Shown here: positions 1-7,283 of the stretch, piece after piece
Layout of the letters: the number at the start of each line of letters is the position of its first letter
Position numbering within the stretch: the first letter of the stretch is position 1
NCBI GenBank assembly: GCA_015501075.1
Contig: JADNYJ010000863.1
Coordinates: 1 to 11,090 of the forward strand
DNA: 11,090 nt
Origin: Gymnopilus junonius
Taxonomy: Eukaryota; Basidiomycota; Agaricomycetes; Agaricales; Galerinaceae
Direction: 5' to 3'
Made by a program: the position numbers and the translations under genes
The notes under the pieces: model-generated
Told to the model about the DNA's origin: nothing
Seen by the model: only the letters and a program-made list of their open reading frames with translations
Databases searched by the model: none

Positions 1-1
1 G

Positions 2-505
2 GCGGTCATCAAAGTCAACCTTGTCTGCATCATCTGCACTAACGAGGCCAGATTCCAAGTCTTCTGGCTCCACTTTGAGACTATGGAGGATGCAGCTGCC
101 TTCCGAGGCATTGTCGCAGGTGGTCACACTGCTGATGCACATGCCATCAGCTGCAACTTTGTCGATGCTGAACAGTACAGCAGTATCTGTGGCAGGTCGC
201 AGGATGCTTGGTCTCCCATTTCAGGCCTGGAGCTGGCTCAGTCACCCGCCACCCCATTCTTGTCAAGGCTGGAAACCTTGCCTTCTTCCTCCAGCTTGGC
301 AGATAGGTTGTCCTCAGCTCCCTCCACTTCATCACATGCTGGCCCTTCTGCCTTGCTGGACAGGCTGTCCTCTACTCCCTCTACCTCCAGGCAACCTGGC
401 TTGGGTCCAAATTTGATGTCCAAGCGGAGGAAGACACGCCGGGGCAACTACAGGCTGCCAAAGACAGATGCCAATCAGAGCCTTGCAGATGGGGGGGCAC
501 TGTGA
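2..505 (+). CDS. Hypothetical protein, C-terminal part only (start lies left of the window)
   Basis: The frame is open from the first bases to a TGA at 503-505, about 167 codons, so the ATG at 83 is probably internal and not the start. The first 60 or so residues look folded, alternating hydrophobic stretches with conserved-looking aromatics (FQVFWLHFETMEDAAAF near 56-100). From about residue 75 the protein is Ser/Pro/Leu-rich and probably disordered, with two degenerate 19-residue repeats and a basic patch (KRRKTRRG, about 421-444) that could be a nuclear localisation signal or a nucleic-acid contact. I do not recognise the family. Typical fungal UTR-like sequence follows the stop. The opposite strand is also open for 70 codons, but its protein is just the reverse image of the Ser-rich tract. 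Coding status is inferred from openness and the switch in composition; no function is proposed. Confidence 0.5.
   Translation, partial: AVIKVNLVCIICTNEARFQVFWLHFETMEDAAAFRGIVAGGHTADAHAISCNFVDAEQYSSICGRSQDAWSPISGLELAQSPATPFLSRLETLPSSSSLADRLSSAPSTSSHAGPSALLDRLSSTPSTSRQPGLGPNLMSKRRKTRRGNYRLPKTDANQSLADGGAL
296..409 (+). repeat. Two tandem degenerate 57-bp (19-codon) repeats
   Basis: Units 296-352 and 353-409 lie in the same reading frame. Both encode L-x-D-R-L-S-S-x-P-S-T-S followed by a Gly/Pro-containing spacer. The period is 57 bp, shown by GATAGG at 302 against GACAGG at 359. The in-frame period supports this frame being, or having been, translated. Confidence 0.6.
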
Positions 506-530
506 TGATGGGATATATCATCTGCAAGGC
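480..530. other. Hairpin spanning the stop codon of the 2-505 frame
   Basis: GCCTTGCAGATG at 480-491 is the exact reverse complement of CATCTGCAAGGC at 519-530, giving 12-bp arms and a 27-nt loop that contains the TGA at 503-505. A competing smaller hairpin (GATGAT near 504 with ATCATC at 517-522) shares the right arm. This could be a 3'-UTR structure or a transposon scar; function is unknown. Confidence 0.55.
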
Positions 531-831
531 CTTCTTGCAATCCCCTTTTTTTGTTATCTTATCTCGCCATGATGCTGTAGATACCATTGTTTACTTCTAT
601 TTATTTCACTTCTACTACAATGGTAACTATGGCTTTGTACTATTCAACTATTACCATTATATACTTCGTCCCACCACCCTCCGCATCTGCATGAAGTGAG
701 AGCTCATCTCTACCCTCCTTGGCTGAGCATCCAATAGCTGCTCCCCTACCGAAGGAGACATGGTCTCTCTGTCTAGAGTCACAAGACCCCAGGATGGATC
801 CCACGTCGACTCTCTCTCTTGCCACCTCACC
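506..831. other. Intergenic / 3'-UTR-like stretch between convergent reading frames
   Basis: No supported gene lies here. The left half is T-rich with a nine-base perfect inverted repeat (TACCATTGT 592-600 and ACAATGGTA 617-625, 16-nt loop), as often seen downstream of fungal genes. The right half is C/T-rich and, on the minus strand, continues in the same frame past the stop at 834-832 for about 60 more codons to about 640. The minus-strand pseudogene may therefore originally have extended into it. Confidence 0.4.
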
Positions 832-2189
832 TCAGCACCTCGAAGTCCCTTGTTCGCCAAGTGTCACACCCTTGCTCCCCATTTCCATGTCTGACCTCTC
901 CTCCTCCTGTCCACCCACCACTGCTCTGACTACCTCCTCCTCTGAATCCTCTGACTCATCTGACTTGTCCACCTCAACTTTCTTCCCTGCATCTAAGGCT
1001 GCCAAGACCCTCTCATACCTCCAATTCAAACACTCCACCTCCATGTTGATCTTCTTCTGGTCCAATGGTACATACTCCAATGCACTTGGCTCTGATGGTG
1101 CATATGGGGGATCTTGAATCCAGGACATGTCTTCCAACAAGTCCTGGATCTCCCTCAGGTATCAAATGACATGCTTGATACCCAGCCCCTTCTGTGTCTC
1201 TGCTGCCATCCTGGACTTGGGCTTCACTGCCCCCTTCACCTTGGCTGGTCATACCTCTGACCCTGCCCACACCTCTGACCCTGCAGCTCCTCTGCCAATA
1301 TAGCAAGCCTTGCACTGTGTTTTGCAGCACTCGCATGATGCCGCTGATAGGGTACCTACACAGTTACCCATGAATTTCGCGATTTTACTATATTTACACA
1401 CTAAATATATCATTAATGATCCTAGATAACACACCTAATACAAGGGTATTAAGAGTAGGCAGTATGACCTCATACTGGCCAACTAAAGATGGAGTGTCTA
1501 TTATGAAACTACTATCAATAGCACAATGGTAGTAACTGAGTAATGACCTAGGACTAGGTCTATTCAATAAGCTCAGAGGCACCTATAATGAAGGTTACCA
1601 AAGATCTACATGGGACCTAGTAATACACTCAAGTCATTAACTATCAAGAGGGGCATTGCTGATATGTGATGATACCCAAGACCTGATAATAGTGCAAACC
1701 TCTAAATACGGAGGTAGCCCAGAATATCTAAATAACTTGCATAAGGAAATATGGTGATTAGCGCAGAAACTGTAGGCGTGTTCCCAGGAGCAACCCGTCC
1801 AATAATAGATACAGCTTAAGTGGGAGATAGTCCACCCACTGGCCTGGCACCACAATGGTGCAATAGCTCAAGGCCTAGCATCTAGACTAAATAGCACATC
1901 ATTATCCTGATGATAAGACCACCAGCTGAATTAATTGGACCTAACTGAGTGGACAATTTCTCCATCACTCAAAAGTACATTAGTAAAATAGTACACTGAT
2001 TTAGGCATGGACCTGCCAAGTAGGGATAGAGTACACCCAGCAGTTTTATGTGCTAATAATAGAGACTCTTTCATAGGTATAAAAGCTGTAGAAAACCAGT
2101 AGAATAGACAGGCAATCCACCCCATAGAGCACAGATAAGAGTGCAGACATGTTCAGGAGGAGTACCTCAGTGATTAAACCAGATAATTG

Positions 2190-2297
2190 ATCATTCCATT
2201 TCATTTCATTGAAATCAATTGAAGCTGTGGCCTGTTTCATTTTGTTTCATTGAAAGCCATTTGCATTGAGAACCCTCATTTTGTTTCATTTTGTAAA
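2190..2297. repeat. Cluster of TTTCATT units in both orientations
   Basis: TTTCATT recurs at least six times, with ATGAAA-type inverted copies interspersed, including a near-palindrome around TTTCATTGAAATCAATTGAA (about 2203-2222). The layout is reminiscent of subterminal repeat clusters of DNA transposons, but I see no flanking terminal repeats. Confidence 0.45.
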
Positions 2298-2492
2298 AGG
2301 GTCAGAACTTGCTAAGATACTCTACCATGTTTAGTGTGGACAGTTAAATCAAAGCACCCTGGTTAAAAGCCAGCCAAAAGACTACCAAGTCACTAAGATC
2401 TTAAAATCTATCCAAGCCTCCAAACAACTTTACCTAGAGCTTGTCTCAATAGAGGTGTTTGCGAAGACAAGAGTTGAGTTTGAAGTAGAGTG

Positions 2493-2507
2493 TGTTGTTG
2501 TTGTTGT
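2493..2507 (+). repeat. (TTG)n microsatellite, about five units
   Basis: Five consecutive TGT/TTG units (TGTTGTTGTTGTTGT) lie near the right end of the foreign segment. Confidence 0.8.
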
Positions 2508-2598
2508 AGGATGATAACTAGCATGCTAAACTAAGAGCTCTACTCTTATGTTCACCCTTAAGCAAGAACTAGCATTTCACCACCTGGCTGGTTCCCTC

Positions 2599-2661
2599 CT
2601 TAAAAACAAATCACAAGTTAATAATTAAATCATAACAAAGAAAAATAAAACTGGGACTTAC
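2599..2661 (-). other. 63-bp spliceosomal intron in the zinc-cluster pseudogene
   Basis: On the minus strand the donor is GTAAGT (2661-2656) and the acceptor TTTTTAAG (ending at 2599). The interior is A/T-rich with a weak TTAAC branch-like site (about 2622). Size and signals fit basidiomycete introns. Removal keeps phase (CCA AG|G AGG) and gives the ten-residue linker expected between the halves of a Zn(2)Cys(6) cluster. Confidence 0.75.
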
Positions 2662-3068
2662 CTTGGCCATAGGCACTCCACCCCCACCTGCATGCACTAC
2701 TCACAGATGAGCCCTTCCACCACCTTGTACACTCTGGCCAACTCCCACATTGTGACCACTTTCTGCTGCATTGCAGCTGCCTTCTCCTTTGGCTGCATCT
2801 TCTTCTTCCCCTTCACAGCTTTCCTCCACTCCACCTCTGCTGCCTTCTCCACCTCCACTGCTGTCTCCACCTTCACTGTCTTCTCTACCTCCACTGCCCT
2901 CCATGCTTCTTCTGCCACCCATTCCACCTCTGCATGCTCCTCTGCCTCCCATTGCTTCTGCTCCATCCTTTCTCACTTCTGATGAAGCTCTTCCCCCTGA
3001 AGCACAAGCTTCTGCTCTTGCACTTTGAGATCTTCAAGATCCTCTGAGTCAGAATTGGTGTGCAACAT

Positions 3069-3198
3069 ATTGACAGGGGGGAGGTAGAATGATAGTACTG
3101 AAGAGAGGACTAAACAAAAATTTCAAACAACCAAAACCAACCAGCACATGACCATTCCCATGCACAGGCCTCAAGGTTCAGCCTAAGGTGGAAATACT
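3069..3198. other. Spacer between the zinc-cluster pseudogene and the inverted repeat
   Basis: This is the stretch upstream of the pseudogene start on the minus strand, where its promoter would have been. I see no clear TATA box or other signal, and no gene. Confidence 0.4.
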
Positions 3199-3436
3199 GT
3201 TATATACATGCCTCTGACCAACTCCGATCTCTGACTATATGAACTCTGACCTTATGATCTCCTTGAAATACTACAAGTCCTGGAACATGTAGACACTTAA
3301 GTTACACATAGCTAGACAACTCTGAGTAGCACAGAATAACTTACATGTTTGCCTGCTCACTAGTACCCATACAGTCTCTGCTTAGTCTCCTACATAGTAT
3401 AAAAACCTTAGACTTATTATTGGGTACCTTAGTTCG
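3199..3436 (+). repeat. Left arm of a large inverted repeat
   Basis: This arm starts near GTTATATACATGCCTCTGACC and runs to TACCTTAGTTC. It matches the reverse complement of 3809-4625 once the hAT-type MITE and one target copy are set aside. The shared landmarks, in order, are CCTCTGACCAA, GATCTCTGAC, GAACTCTGAC, TTGAAATACTACAAGTCC, GACACTTAAGTTACACATAG, TTTGCCTGCTCACTAGTAC and ATAGTATAAAAACCTTAGA. The arm contains three spaced CTCTGAC direct copies and a TATA box. A start of TGTTATA and a TATA box about 200 bp in would suit an LTR, so this may be a solo LTR facing an inverted, truncated copy and not a foldback element. Positions 3248-3255 (GACCTTAT) are the uninterrupted counterpart of the MITE target. 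Confidence 0.75.
3398..3405 (+). promoter_or_regulatory. TATA box in the left inverted-repeat arm
   Basis: TATAAAAA sits inside the conserved core ATAGTATAAAAACCTTAGA that both arms share. Its position suits an LTR-type promoter firing inward. Activity is not shown. Confidence 0.4.
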
Positions 3437-3808
3437 TATATTGTTCATTAATCAATCTATGCTCTCTACTCTGCTCTTTTATTCTGACCCAACTCCAAAA
3501 TCTGAGACAACATCCAGACAACAGAGTGCAACACATACATACATTGAAGCTAAAGTCTCAATCCTATGTCTACATATGTTTATGCTAAGACCAACTCTGA
3601 CACCAATGTACTCCAATGTAGCTCCAATGTGGACCTCCTCTGCTTGCTCTGTCCTTTTCTTTGTTTAGATCTTCCAGAACTTAACACCAGTCAGGTAATC
3701 TAAATTTACTATATTTGGAAATTTCACATGATCAGGAGGGTGGAGGCTCAACCTCAGTTTAAAAAATAATCTGAGTTAATATTATGTAATTTTTTCTGTT
3801 ACCCCTTG
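3437..3808. other. Unmatched loop between the inverted-repeat arms
   Basis: These 372 bp have no supported gene. The left part has CCAACTC/TCTGAC-like motifs echoing the left arm (for example TTCTGACCCAACTCC near 3481) and a triplicated CTCCAATGT-like run (about 3602-3634). It may be the 3' part of the same element as the left arm. The forward open frame at 3345-3668 crosses the arm boundary and has no recognisable content. Confidence 0.4.
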
Positions 3809-3838
3809 GAACTGAGGTACATAATAATAGTTCTAAGG

Positions 3839-3846
3839 TTTTTATA
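3839..3846 (-). promoter_or_regulatory. TATA box in the right inverted-repeat arm
   Basis: TATAAAAA on the minus strand is the mirror of the box at 3398-3405. The two would drive transcripts toward each other through the 372-bp loop. Confidence 0.35.
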
Positions 3847-3989
3847 CTATGGAGGAAACTAAGTGGAGACCATACATGTACTAGTGAGCAGGCAAATATG
3901 TAAGTTACTCTGTATTTACTTGGAGTCATCTAGCTATGTGTAACTTAAGTGTCTATGTGTTCCAGGACTTGTAGTATTTCAAGAAGATC

Positions 3990-3997
3990 ATGAAGTC
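3990..3997 (+). repeat. Left target-site duplication of the hAT-type MITE
   Basis: ATGAAGTC abuts the TAGGG end and is identical to 4569-4576. Confidence 0.88.
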
Positions 3998-4568
3998 TAG
4001 GGTTGCCAAAGTTCAGTTCAGTTCAGTTCTTTGGCCAATTTTCTGAACTGAGAACTGAACTTCCCAGTTTAGTTCAGTTCTCAGTTCAAACTGGTTCGAA
4101 CTGTTCTGAACTGGCAATGGCCAAAACATAAAATTTCCTTTTATCTGAGGCTTTGAAATAGTAGACAGACTATAGATATGTCTATCTTCTATCATTAGAC
4201 ATTGCTATATGTACAAAACAGTATATTATTTACTGATTTTTCAAGCATTGGGTAGTGTCATGTAGCTCATGTCCTCACACAATAAATAAAATCATTTTAA
4301 GAAATTATTTTATGTTATCTAGTACTTGGGATTAGTGCTAAGGAGTTCTCTATACATTATGGAAATCTAATGGTAATTTTTGATGCCAAATAATCACTTT
4401 TGAAGGTCAAAATTTGATAATTTTAACCACACCCAACAAACAGTTCAGTTCAGTTCAAACTGACTGGCCATAGGCCAAACTGAGAACCAGAACTGCATCC
4501 GAACTGCAGTTCAGTTCAGCCAGTTCAGGTTCAAACTGTCAGTTCTGAACTGAACTTCAGCAACCCTA
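3998..4568. mobile_element. 571-bp hAT-type MITE (non-autonomous, no transposase)
   Basis: The ends are TAGGGTTGC... and ...GCAACCCTA. The 24-bp terminal inverted repeats (3998-4021 and 4545-4568) match at 22 of 24 positions. The element is flanked by perfect 8-bp direct duplications ATGAAGTC (3990-3997 and 4569-4576), the target size of the hAT superfamily, whose ends typically read YAGGG. Both ends carry dense GTTCAGTTC/GAACTGAAC copies in both orientations (4011-4115 and 4440-4556), typical of the subterminal transposase-binding repeats of hAT elements. The middle (about 4120-4437) is A/T-rich with no coding capacity. The target survives undisturbed in the paralogous left arm as GACCTTAT (3248-3255), confirming the insertion boundary. 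Mobility would have needed a transposase from elsewhere. Superfamily assignment follows from end sequence and target length. Confidence 0.88.
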
Positions 4569-4576
4569 ATGAAGTC
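4569..4576 (+). repeat. Right target-site duplication of the hAT-type MITE
   Basis: ATGAAGTC abuts the CCCTA end and is identical to 3990-3997. Confidence 0.88.
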
Positions 4577-4625
4577 AGAGTTCACATGGTCAGAGATCAG
4601 ATTTGGTCAGAGGTGGTACATAATA

Positions 4626-5399
4626 TAAATTCAAGGTCTTCATTGCACTTTCTTCCTATCATGACTTCACTCTTGCAGCTTACAAACACTTATTCCCACC
4701 TAAAATTCTACTCTATTGCTATTTAAGTATAGCTGGCTTGGATACACAGTGGCTAGCAGTGAATTCAAATTTGACACTGATCCAAGAATAAGAAATTAAC
4801 AAATAGTGGGGATTAAGTAGGGTTATTTGGGTAGGGTTATTTGGTTAACTTTACTGTAAAGCCTGTAAAGCCAGATATTTTAGCATGGACCTGAGGATGG
4901 CACCCCAGAATGCATCAGAACTCATCCAGTTCTGGCAAGGCATGATGTGATTGCACAGAAAGGTAGCTGGGCTTCCAGGAAGAAGGTCATTCAACTCCTT
5001 TTAGAGTCTTGTACAGTAGGGAGTTTGGGAAAAAAATTTAGTAAGAAGGAAATAAAATATTATATTTCAGCATTTGTTTGAGAGGCAGCAAAGTTCTCTG
5101 AATCTTCTTTGAATCTGTGAGGTATGGAAGGCATGTCCTAGGGTGTGCCATAGCAGCCTGAGCCACCAATCACTCCAAAGCCCTGGCTTTACAGCAGAAA
5201 TGCACTTGCTCATTTTGTGTAAATCCAGTGTAAAGTGAGCCAGATTTACCATAAATCCCTCAAAATAAGCTACTTATTGAACTTATGTATGCCAAAGTGG
5301 CTACTTATTGACTTGAACCAGTCTGAATTGCAGTCTAAAGAATCAATAGCTTGTTTAATTGCATAAGAAGGCCATTACAACTGTTTATTATCATGATAA
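4626..5399. other. Non-coding stretch before the retrotransposon
   Basis: No gene is supported here. The 5' LTR and primer-binding site of the gypsy element should lie in or near this stretch, but I could not find LTR borders, and no 3' LTR is in the window for comparison. A 21-codon frame (4885-4950, beginning MDLRMAPQNASEL) and a minus-strand 61-codon frame (5252-5067) have no recognisable content. Confidence 0.4.
4817..4844 (+). repeat. Perfect 14-bp tandem duplication
   Basis: GTAGGGTTATTTGG is repeated head-to-tail at 4817-4830 and 4831-4844. It contains TAGGGTT, but two units at this spacing are not a telomeric array. Confidence 0.85.
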
Positions 5400-6361
5400 C
5401 TTATTCTAATATATGTACCTCCGCATTTAGAATGTAAGAAGAGTCTCTTTACCGACTCTGACAACAAACAGGACCCAAATGATTGGCCTGAGAGCACACA
5501 GAAGTGGGTAACTGTGCAGTGAAAATGGCGATCCCTGCCCGAAAATGAACATTTGGGATTAGCCAAAGATTTGTTCCTGCAGCCTCGAGAACTTACCAAG
5601 GAGCAAGATAATAAAACCGAAATCGCAGTAAATGAATCCTCTGATGATGAGGAAAAGAAACCTGCTCACTGCAAGAAAGCTAAGAAAGCTAAAAAAGCTA
5701 AGAAGAGATGCGACAGTTCCATCTCTAGCAAAGCAGAGGGCCCATCCAAGCCCAAAGGAAAGAGGATAGACCCCAGAGAATTCAGCACCCTAGACTTGAA
5801 GGGCATAGATGCTGATATTGAATTGCAGAAGGCAGCATTGGCATCATTCCAAAACAGCAAGCGTAATAAGAAATGCTCCAGTGATAAATCTAAAAATATC
5901 ACTGCAGTACAGCAACCCGCTAAAGGATCAAGCGCCGATCGTCGATCAGCCAATCCCGAGAATTCAACTTTGAAAAGTAAAGTCTTACCTGATATGGTGA
6001 GACTTACGGCTCAAATTTACCCAAAGAGTGTTCTTGGAGCAGCTCTTAAGGAAGCCGAAAGGGTGGACTCACCTAAGCATGGGTCTCCATCAAGCGCACG
6101 GACCCCTCTGAGTCTTCCTCAAGCTCTGAGAGTGAGTCAGATTCAGAATCCTCTGACTCTGAATCTTTGTCATCGTCTTCGAGCTCAGACTCTAGTAGTG
6201 ATGAGTCAAGTAGTGACTCAACGTCTAGTAGTTCTTCGAGTAAAAAGTCGAAAAAGAAAAAGAAGTCAAAGAGCCATCACGATAATGACAAACTTGACTC
6301 TAAAAGTAACTTTAAGCCATTTAAGTATAATGGTCAGCCTATATTAGCTGATTACCAATGA
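5400..6361 (+). pseudogene. gag: gag, N-terminal basic and Ser/Asp-rich part
   Basis: The first frame is open from 5400 to a TGA at 5520-5522, then from 5523 to about 6098. It includes PENEHLGLAKDLFLQPRE (about 5538-5591), a stretch I recognise from agaricomycete gypsy gag proteins. A Lys-rich (KKA)n tract at 5673-5705 follows, and a helical segment around FSTLDLKGIDADIELQKAAL. Near 6098-6101 the frame slips, and the next frame carries a long Ser/Asp/Glu tract (6101-6230) and a Ser/Lys tract (about 6222-6275), ending near YNGQPILADYQ and a TGA at 6359-6361. After that TGA the same frame resumes with FLREATYYARDFP, so the TGA is a point mutation. Such charged low-complexity regions precede the capsid domain in these elements. 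The true start is uncertain. Confidence 0.78.
5673..5708 (+). repeat. 9-bp tandem repeats encoding a (K-K-A)n basic tract
   Basis: AAGAAAGCT occurs at 5673-5681 and 5682-5690, AAAAAAGCT at 5691-5699, then AAGAAGAGA. In the gag frame this makes a Lys/Ala tract, plausibly RNA-binding or nuclear-localising. Confidence 0.75.
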
Positions 6362-6864
6362 TTTCTTCGAGAAGCCACCTACTATGCAAGAGACTTCCCA
6401 AAAGGGATCATATAATTGTATTGTCTCATTTCTTAGATGGGAAAGCATACGAATTTTACAACCTCAAGGTTGCTAGCAAGGAAAAGAAATGGTCTTTAAA
6501 AGACTTCCTTGCTGGAATATTCGATTATTGTTTCCCAGTGAATTATCGCATGCAGATGCATCAGAAACTCAATCACTGCTACCAAAATAGTAAGACAGTC
6601 GAGCAATATGCTCACAAATGGAACAACTGTTTGAAATAATTGGTTAAAGACAAGCACAGAAGGTCATTAAATTTTGGTATGGCCTTCCAAAGTCTTCATG
6701 AGGCACTTTGGTGCTATGAATTAAATCCCGAGGTCTCTACCTGGGATGAAGTTTTATCCAAGGCTCTCATAATTGAAGTCTCATGCAGTGATGGCAATAA
6801 TAATGAATGCCGTGAAGGTACAGTTTTATTAAATCATGGAGATCCTTCTCGGTGGAGGGCATAA
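6362..6864 (+). pseudogene. gag: gag capsid domain (retrotransposon gag family)
   Basis: The domain reads through three frames. First comes FLREATYYARDFPK (from 6362), then from about 6402 HIIVLSHFLDGKAYEFYN, WSLKDFLAGIFDYCFPVNYR and KTVEQYAHK. Around 6620 the frame slips to EQLFEIIG (from 6621, TAA at 6645-6647) and QKVIKFWYGLP, and near 6690 it slips again to LNPEVSTWDEVLSKALIIE. These correspond in order to the helices of the capsid-like gag domain of Ty3/gypsy elements: the L-G-A-Y-F block, the F-Y-C-F-P-I-x-Y-R block, and the closing N-P-E-x-S-x-W-D-E-V-x-x-x-A helix. The protein normally assembles the virus-like particle in the cytoplasm. At least three frameshifts and one stop make this copy non-functional. 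Confidence 0.85.
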
Positions 6865-7067
6865 CTCCAATGCACCCCGCCGAGATAGAAACTCAAAAGT
6901 GAACTCAAATAATTCAAAGAGTCATGTGAGAATGGGAATAGATCTCGATTCTCTAGTAGCGACCCAGCAGATCTGGACTACCATGTAATTCTTTTAATAA
7001 AAATAGAAGATCACCAATGGAATGGTAGCCCCCAAATAATGATAGGGCTCACCAGGGACGTGACTAT
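6865..7067 (+). pseudogene. Gag spacer remnant between capsid and zinc knuckle
   Basis: This is a polar, Asn/Ser/Arg-rich stretch expected as a flexible linker. All frames are broken by stops. No domain is seen; it is assigned by position only. Confidence 0.45.
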
Positions 7068-7283
7068 GTGAAAACTGAGCAGCGGAGCACTCCAAGACTC
7101 TCAGATAAAGAGAAAAATGAGAGGCTAGCACAGGGACTGTGCTTTGGCTGCAGAGAACCAGGTCACCTCTCGAGGAATTGCCCTACCAAAATATGGTTAA
7201 GGGTGGTAACTCCAAACCTCCAGGATTATCCAATAATAACATTGAGTATGAATCCAGTGAAACTAGTGATGACCAGCCCATAG
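7068..7283 (+). pseudogene. gag: Nucleocapsid zinc knuckle (CCHC)
   Basis: After LSDKEKNERLAQGL comes CFGCREPGHLSRNC (7140-7181), a perfect C-x2-C-x4-H-x4-C zinc knuckle with the usual aromatic and glycine positions. Such knuckles bind the element RNA during packaging. Shortly after the last cysteine (about 7187) the sequence slips to another frame that continues KPPGLSNNNIE and an acidic stretch, so the 7190-7283 end of this frame is not meaningful. The knuckle itself is the least damaged part of gag. Confidence 0.9.

Larger units (their letters stand above)
1336..2577. mobile_element. About 1.24-kb foreign segment interrupting the zinc-cluster gene (solo LTR or non-autonomous element)
   Basis: This block lies between TGG (2582-2580) and TGC-GAG-TGC (1335-1327) on the minus strand. 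Taking it out joins the exon in frame at the fourth cysteine of the cluster. Its composition (A/T-rich, stops in all frames) contrasts sharply with the purine-rich coding strand on both sides. If bounded at 2579/1336, the minus-strand ends read TGAAATGC...GGCATCA, that is TG...CA, as in LTRs. No clear target duplication is visible (TGGTG against TCATG is only 3 of 5), so the class is unproven and the edges are good to a few bases. Inside are a (TTG)n microsatellite and a TTTCATT-rich cluster. No reading frame in it resembles a known transposon protein; short open frames near 2240-1640 on the minus strand look random. Confidence 0.55.
832..3068 (-). pseudogene. Broken gene for a coiled-coil protein with a Zn(2)Cys(6)-like cysteine cluster
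   Basis: Reading leftward from an ATG at 3068-3066: an acidic start (MLHTNSDSEDLEDL), then about 80 residues of Glu/Ala/Lys/Val-rich coiled coil (2966-2760), then the first half of a cysteine cluster (2705-2673), a 63-bp intron (2661-2599), a short second exon ending REPARW (about 2598-2580), a foreign segment (2577-1336), the second half of the cluster (CECCKTQCKAC, 1335-1303), and a tail with an acidic DKSDESEDSEEE patch, ending TGA 834-832. Skipping the intron and insertion gives C-x2-C-x6-C-x10-C-x2-C-x6-C, the GAL4-type zinc-cluster consensus. In-frame stops at 2975-2973 (TGA), 2696-2694 (TAG, inside the first Cys pair), 1251-1249 and 1164-1162 (both TGA) show that it is dead. Intact relatives would be presumed DNA-binding proteins, but this architecture also resembles multicopy fungal families of unknown role. 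The C-terminus is uncertain. Confidence 0.72.
3809..4625 (-). repeat. Right arm of the large inverted repeat, split by a hAT-type MITE
   Basis: The arm pieces 3809-3989 and 4577-4625, plus one copy of the 8-bp target, are together about 238 bp and pair with 3199-3436. A TATA box (TATAAAAA, reverse strand, 3846-3839) mirrors the left one. Homology stops at the inner GAACTGAGGTAC (about 3809-3820) and fades outward near TACATAATATAA (about 4616-4627). Divergence is moderate, so the arms are old. The pair could fold into a long hairpin if transcribed. Confidence 0.75.

Noticed and set aside
719..1117. Plus-strand 132-codon Ser/Thr/Leu-rich open frame
   Set aside because: It mirrors the minus-strand acidic pseudogene tail, whose protein is more plausible and shares a frame with the zinc-cluster cysteines.
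2046..2240. Minus-strand hydrophobic open frame that could look like a membrane protein
   Set aside because: It is short, lies inside A/T-rich inserted DNA, and has no recognisable motif or upstream signal; hydrophobicity follows from T-rich codons.
2692..3028. Plus-strand Ser/Thr/Pro-rich open frames of 85 and 96 codons
   Set aside because: These are reverse images of the Glu/Lys/Ala coiled-coil exon on the minus strand; purine-rich codons read backwards give Ser/Pro/Leu runs.
4817..4844. TAGGGTT repeats as an interstitial telomere
   Set aside because: There are only two units, with 7 extra bases between them, and no array.
5067..5252. Minus-strand 61-codon frame with a Trp-rich stretch
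   Set aside because: No homology is recognisable to me, it lies in non-coding flanking sequence, and it has no supporting signals.
4626..5399. 5' LTR and tRNA primer-binding site of the gypsy element
   Set aside because: Searched by eye for TG...CA borders, a repeated end or a TGGTATCAGAGC-like primer site; none was convincing, and no 3' LTR is available for comparison.
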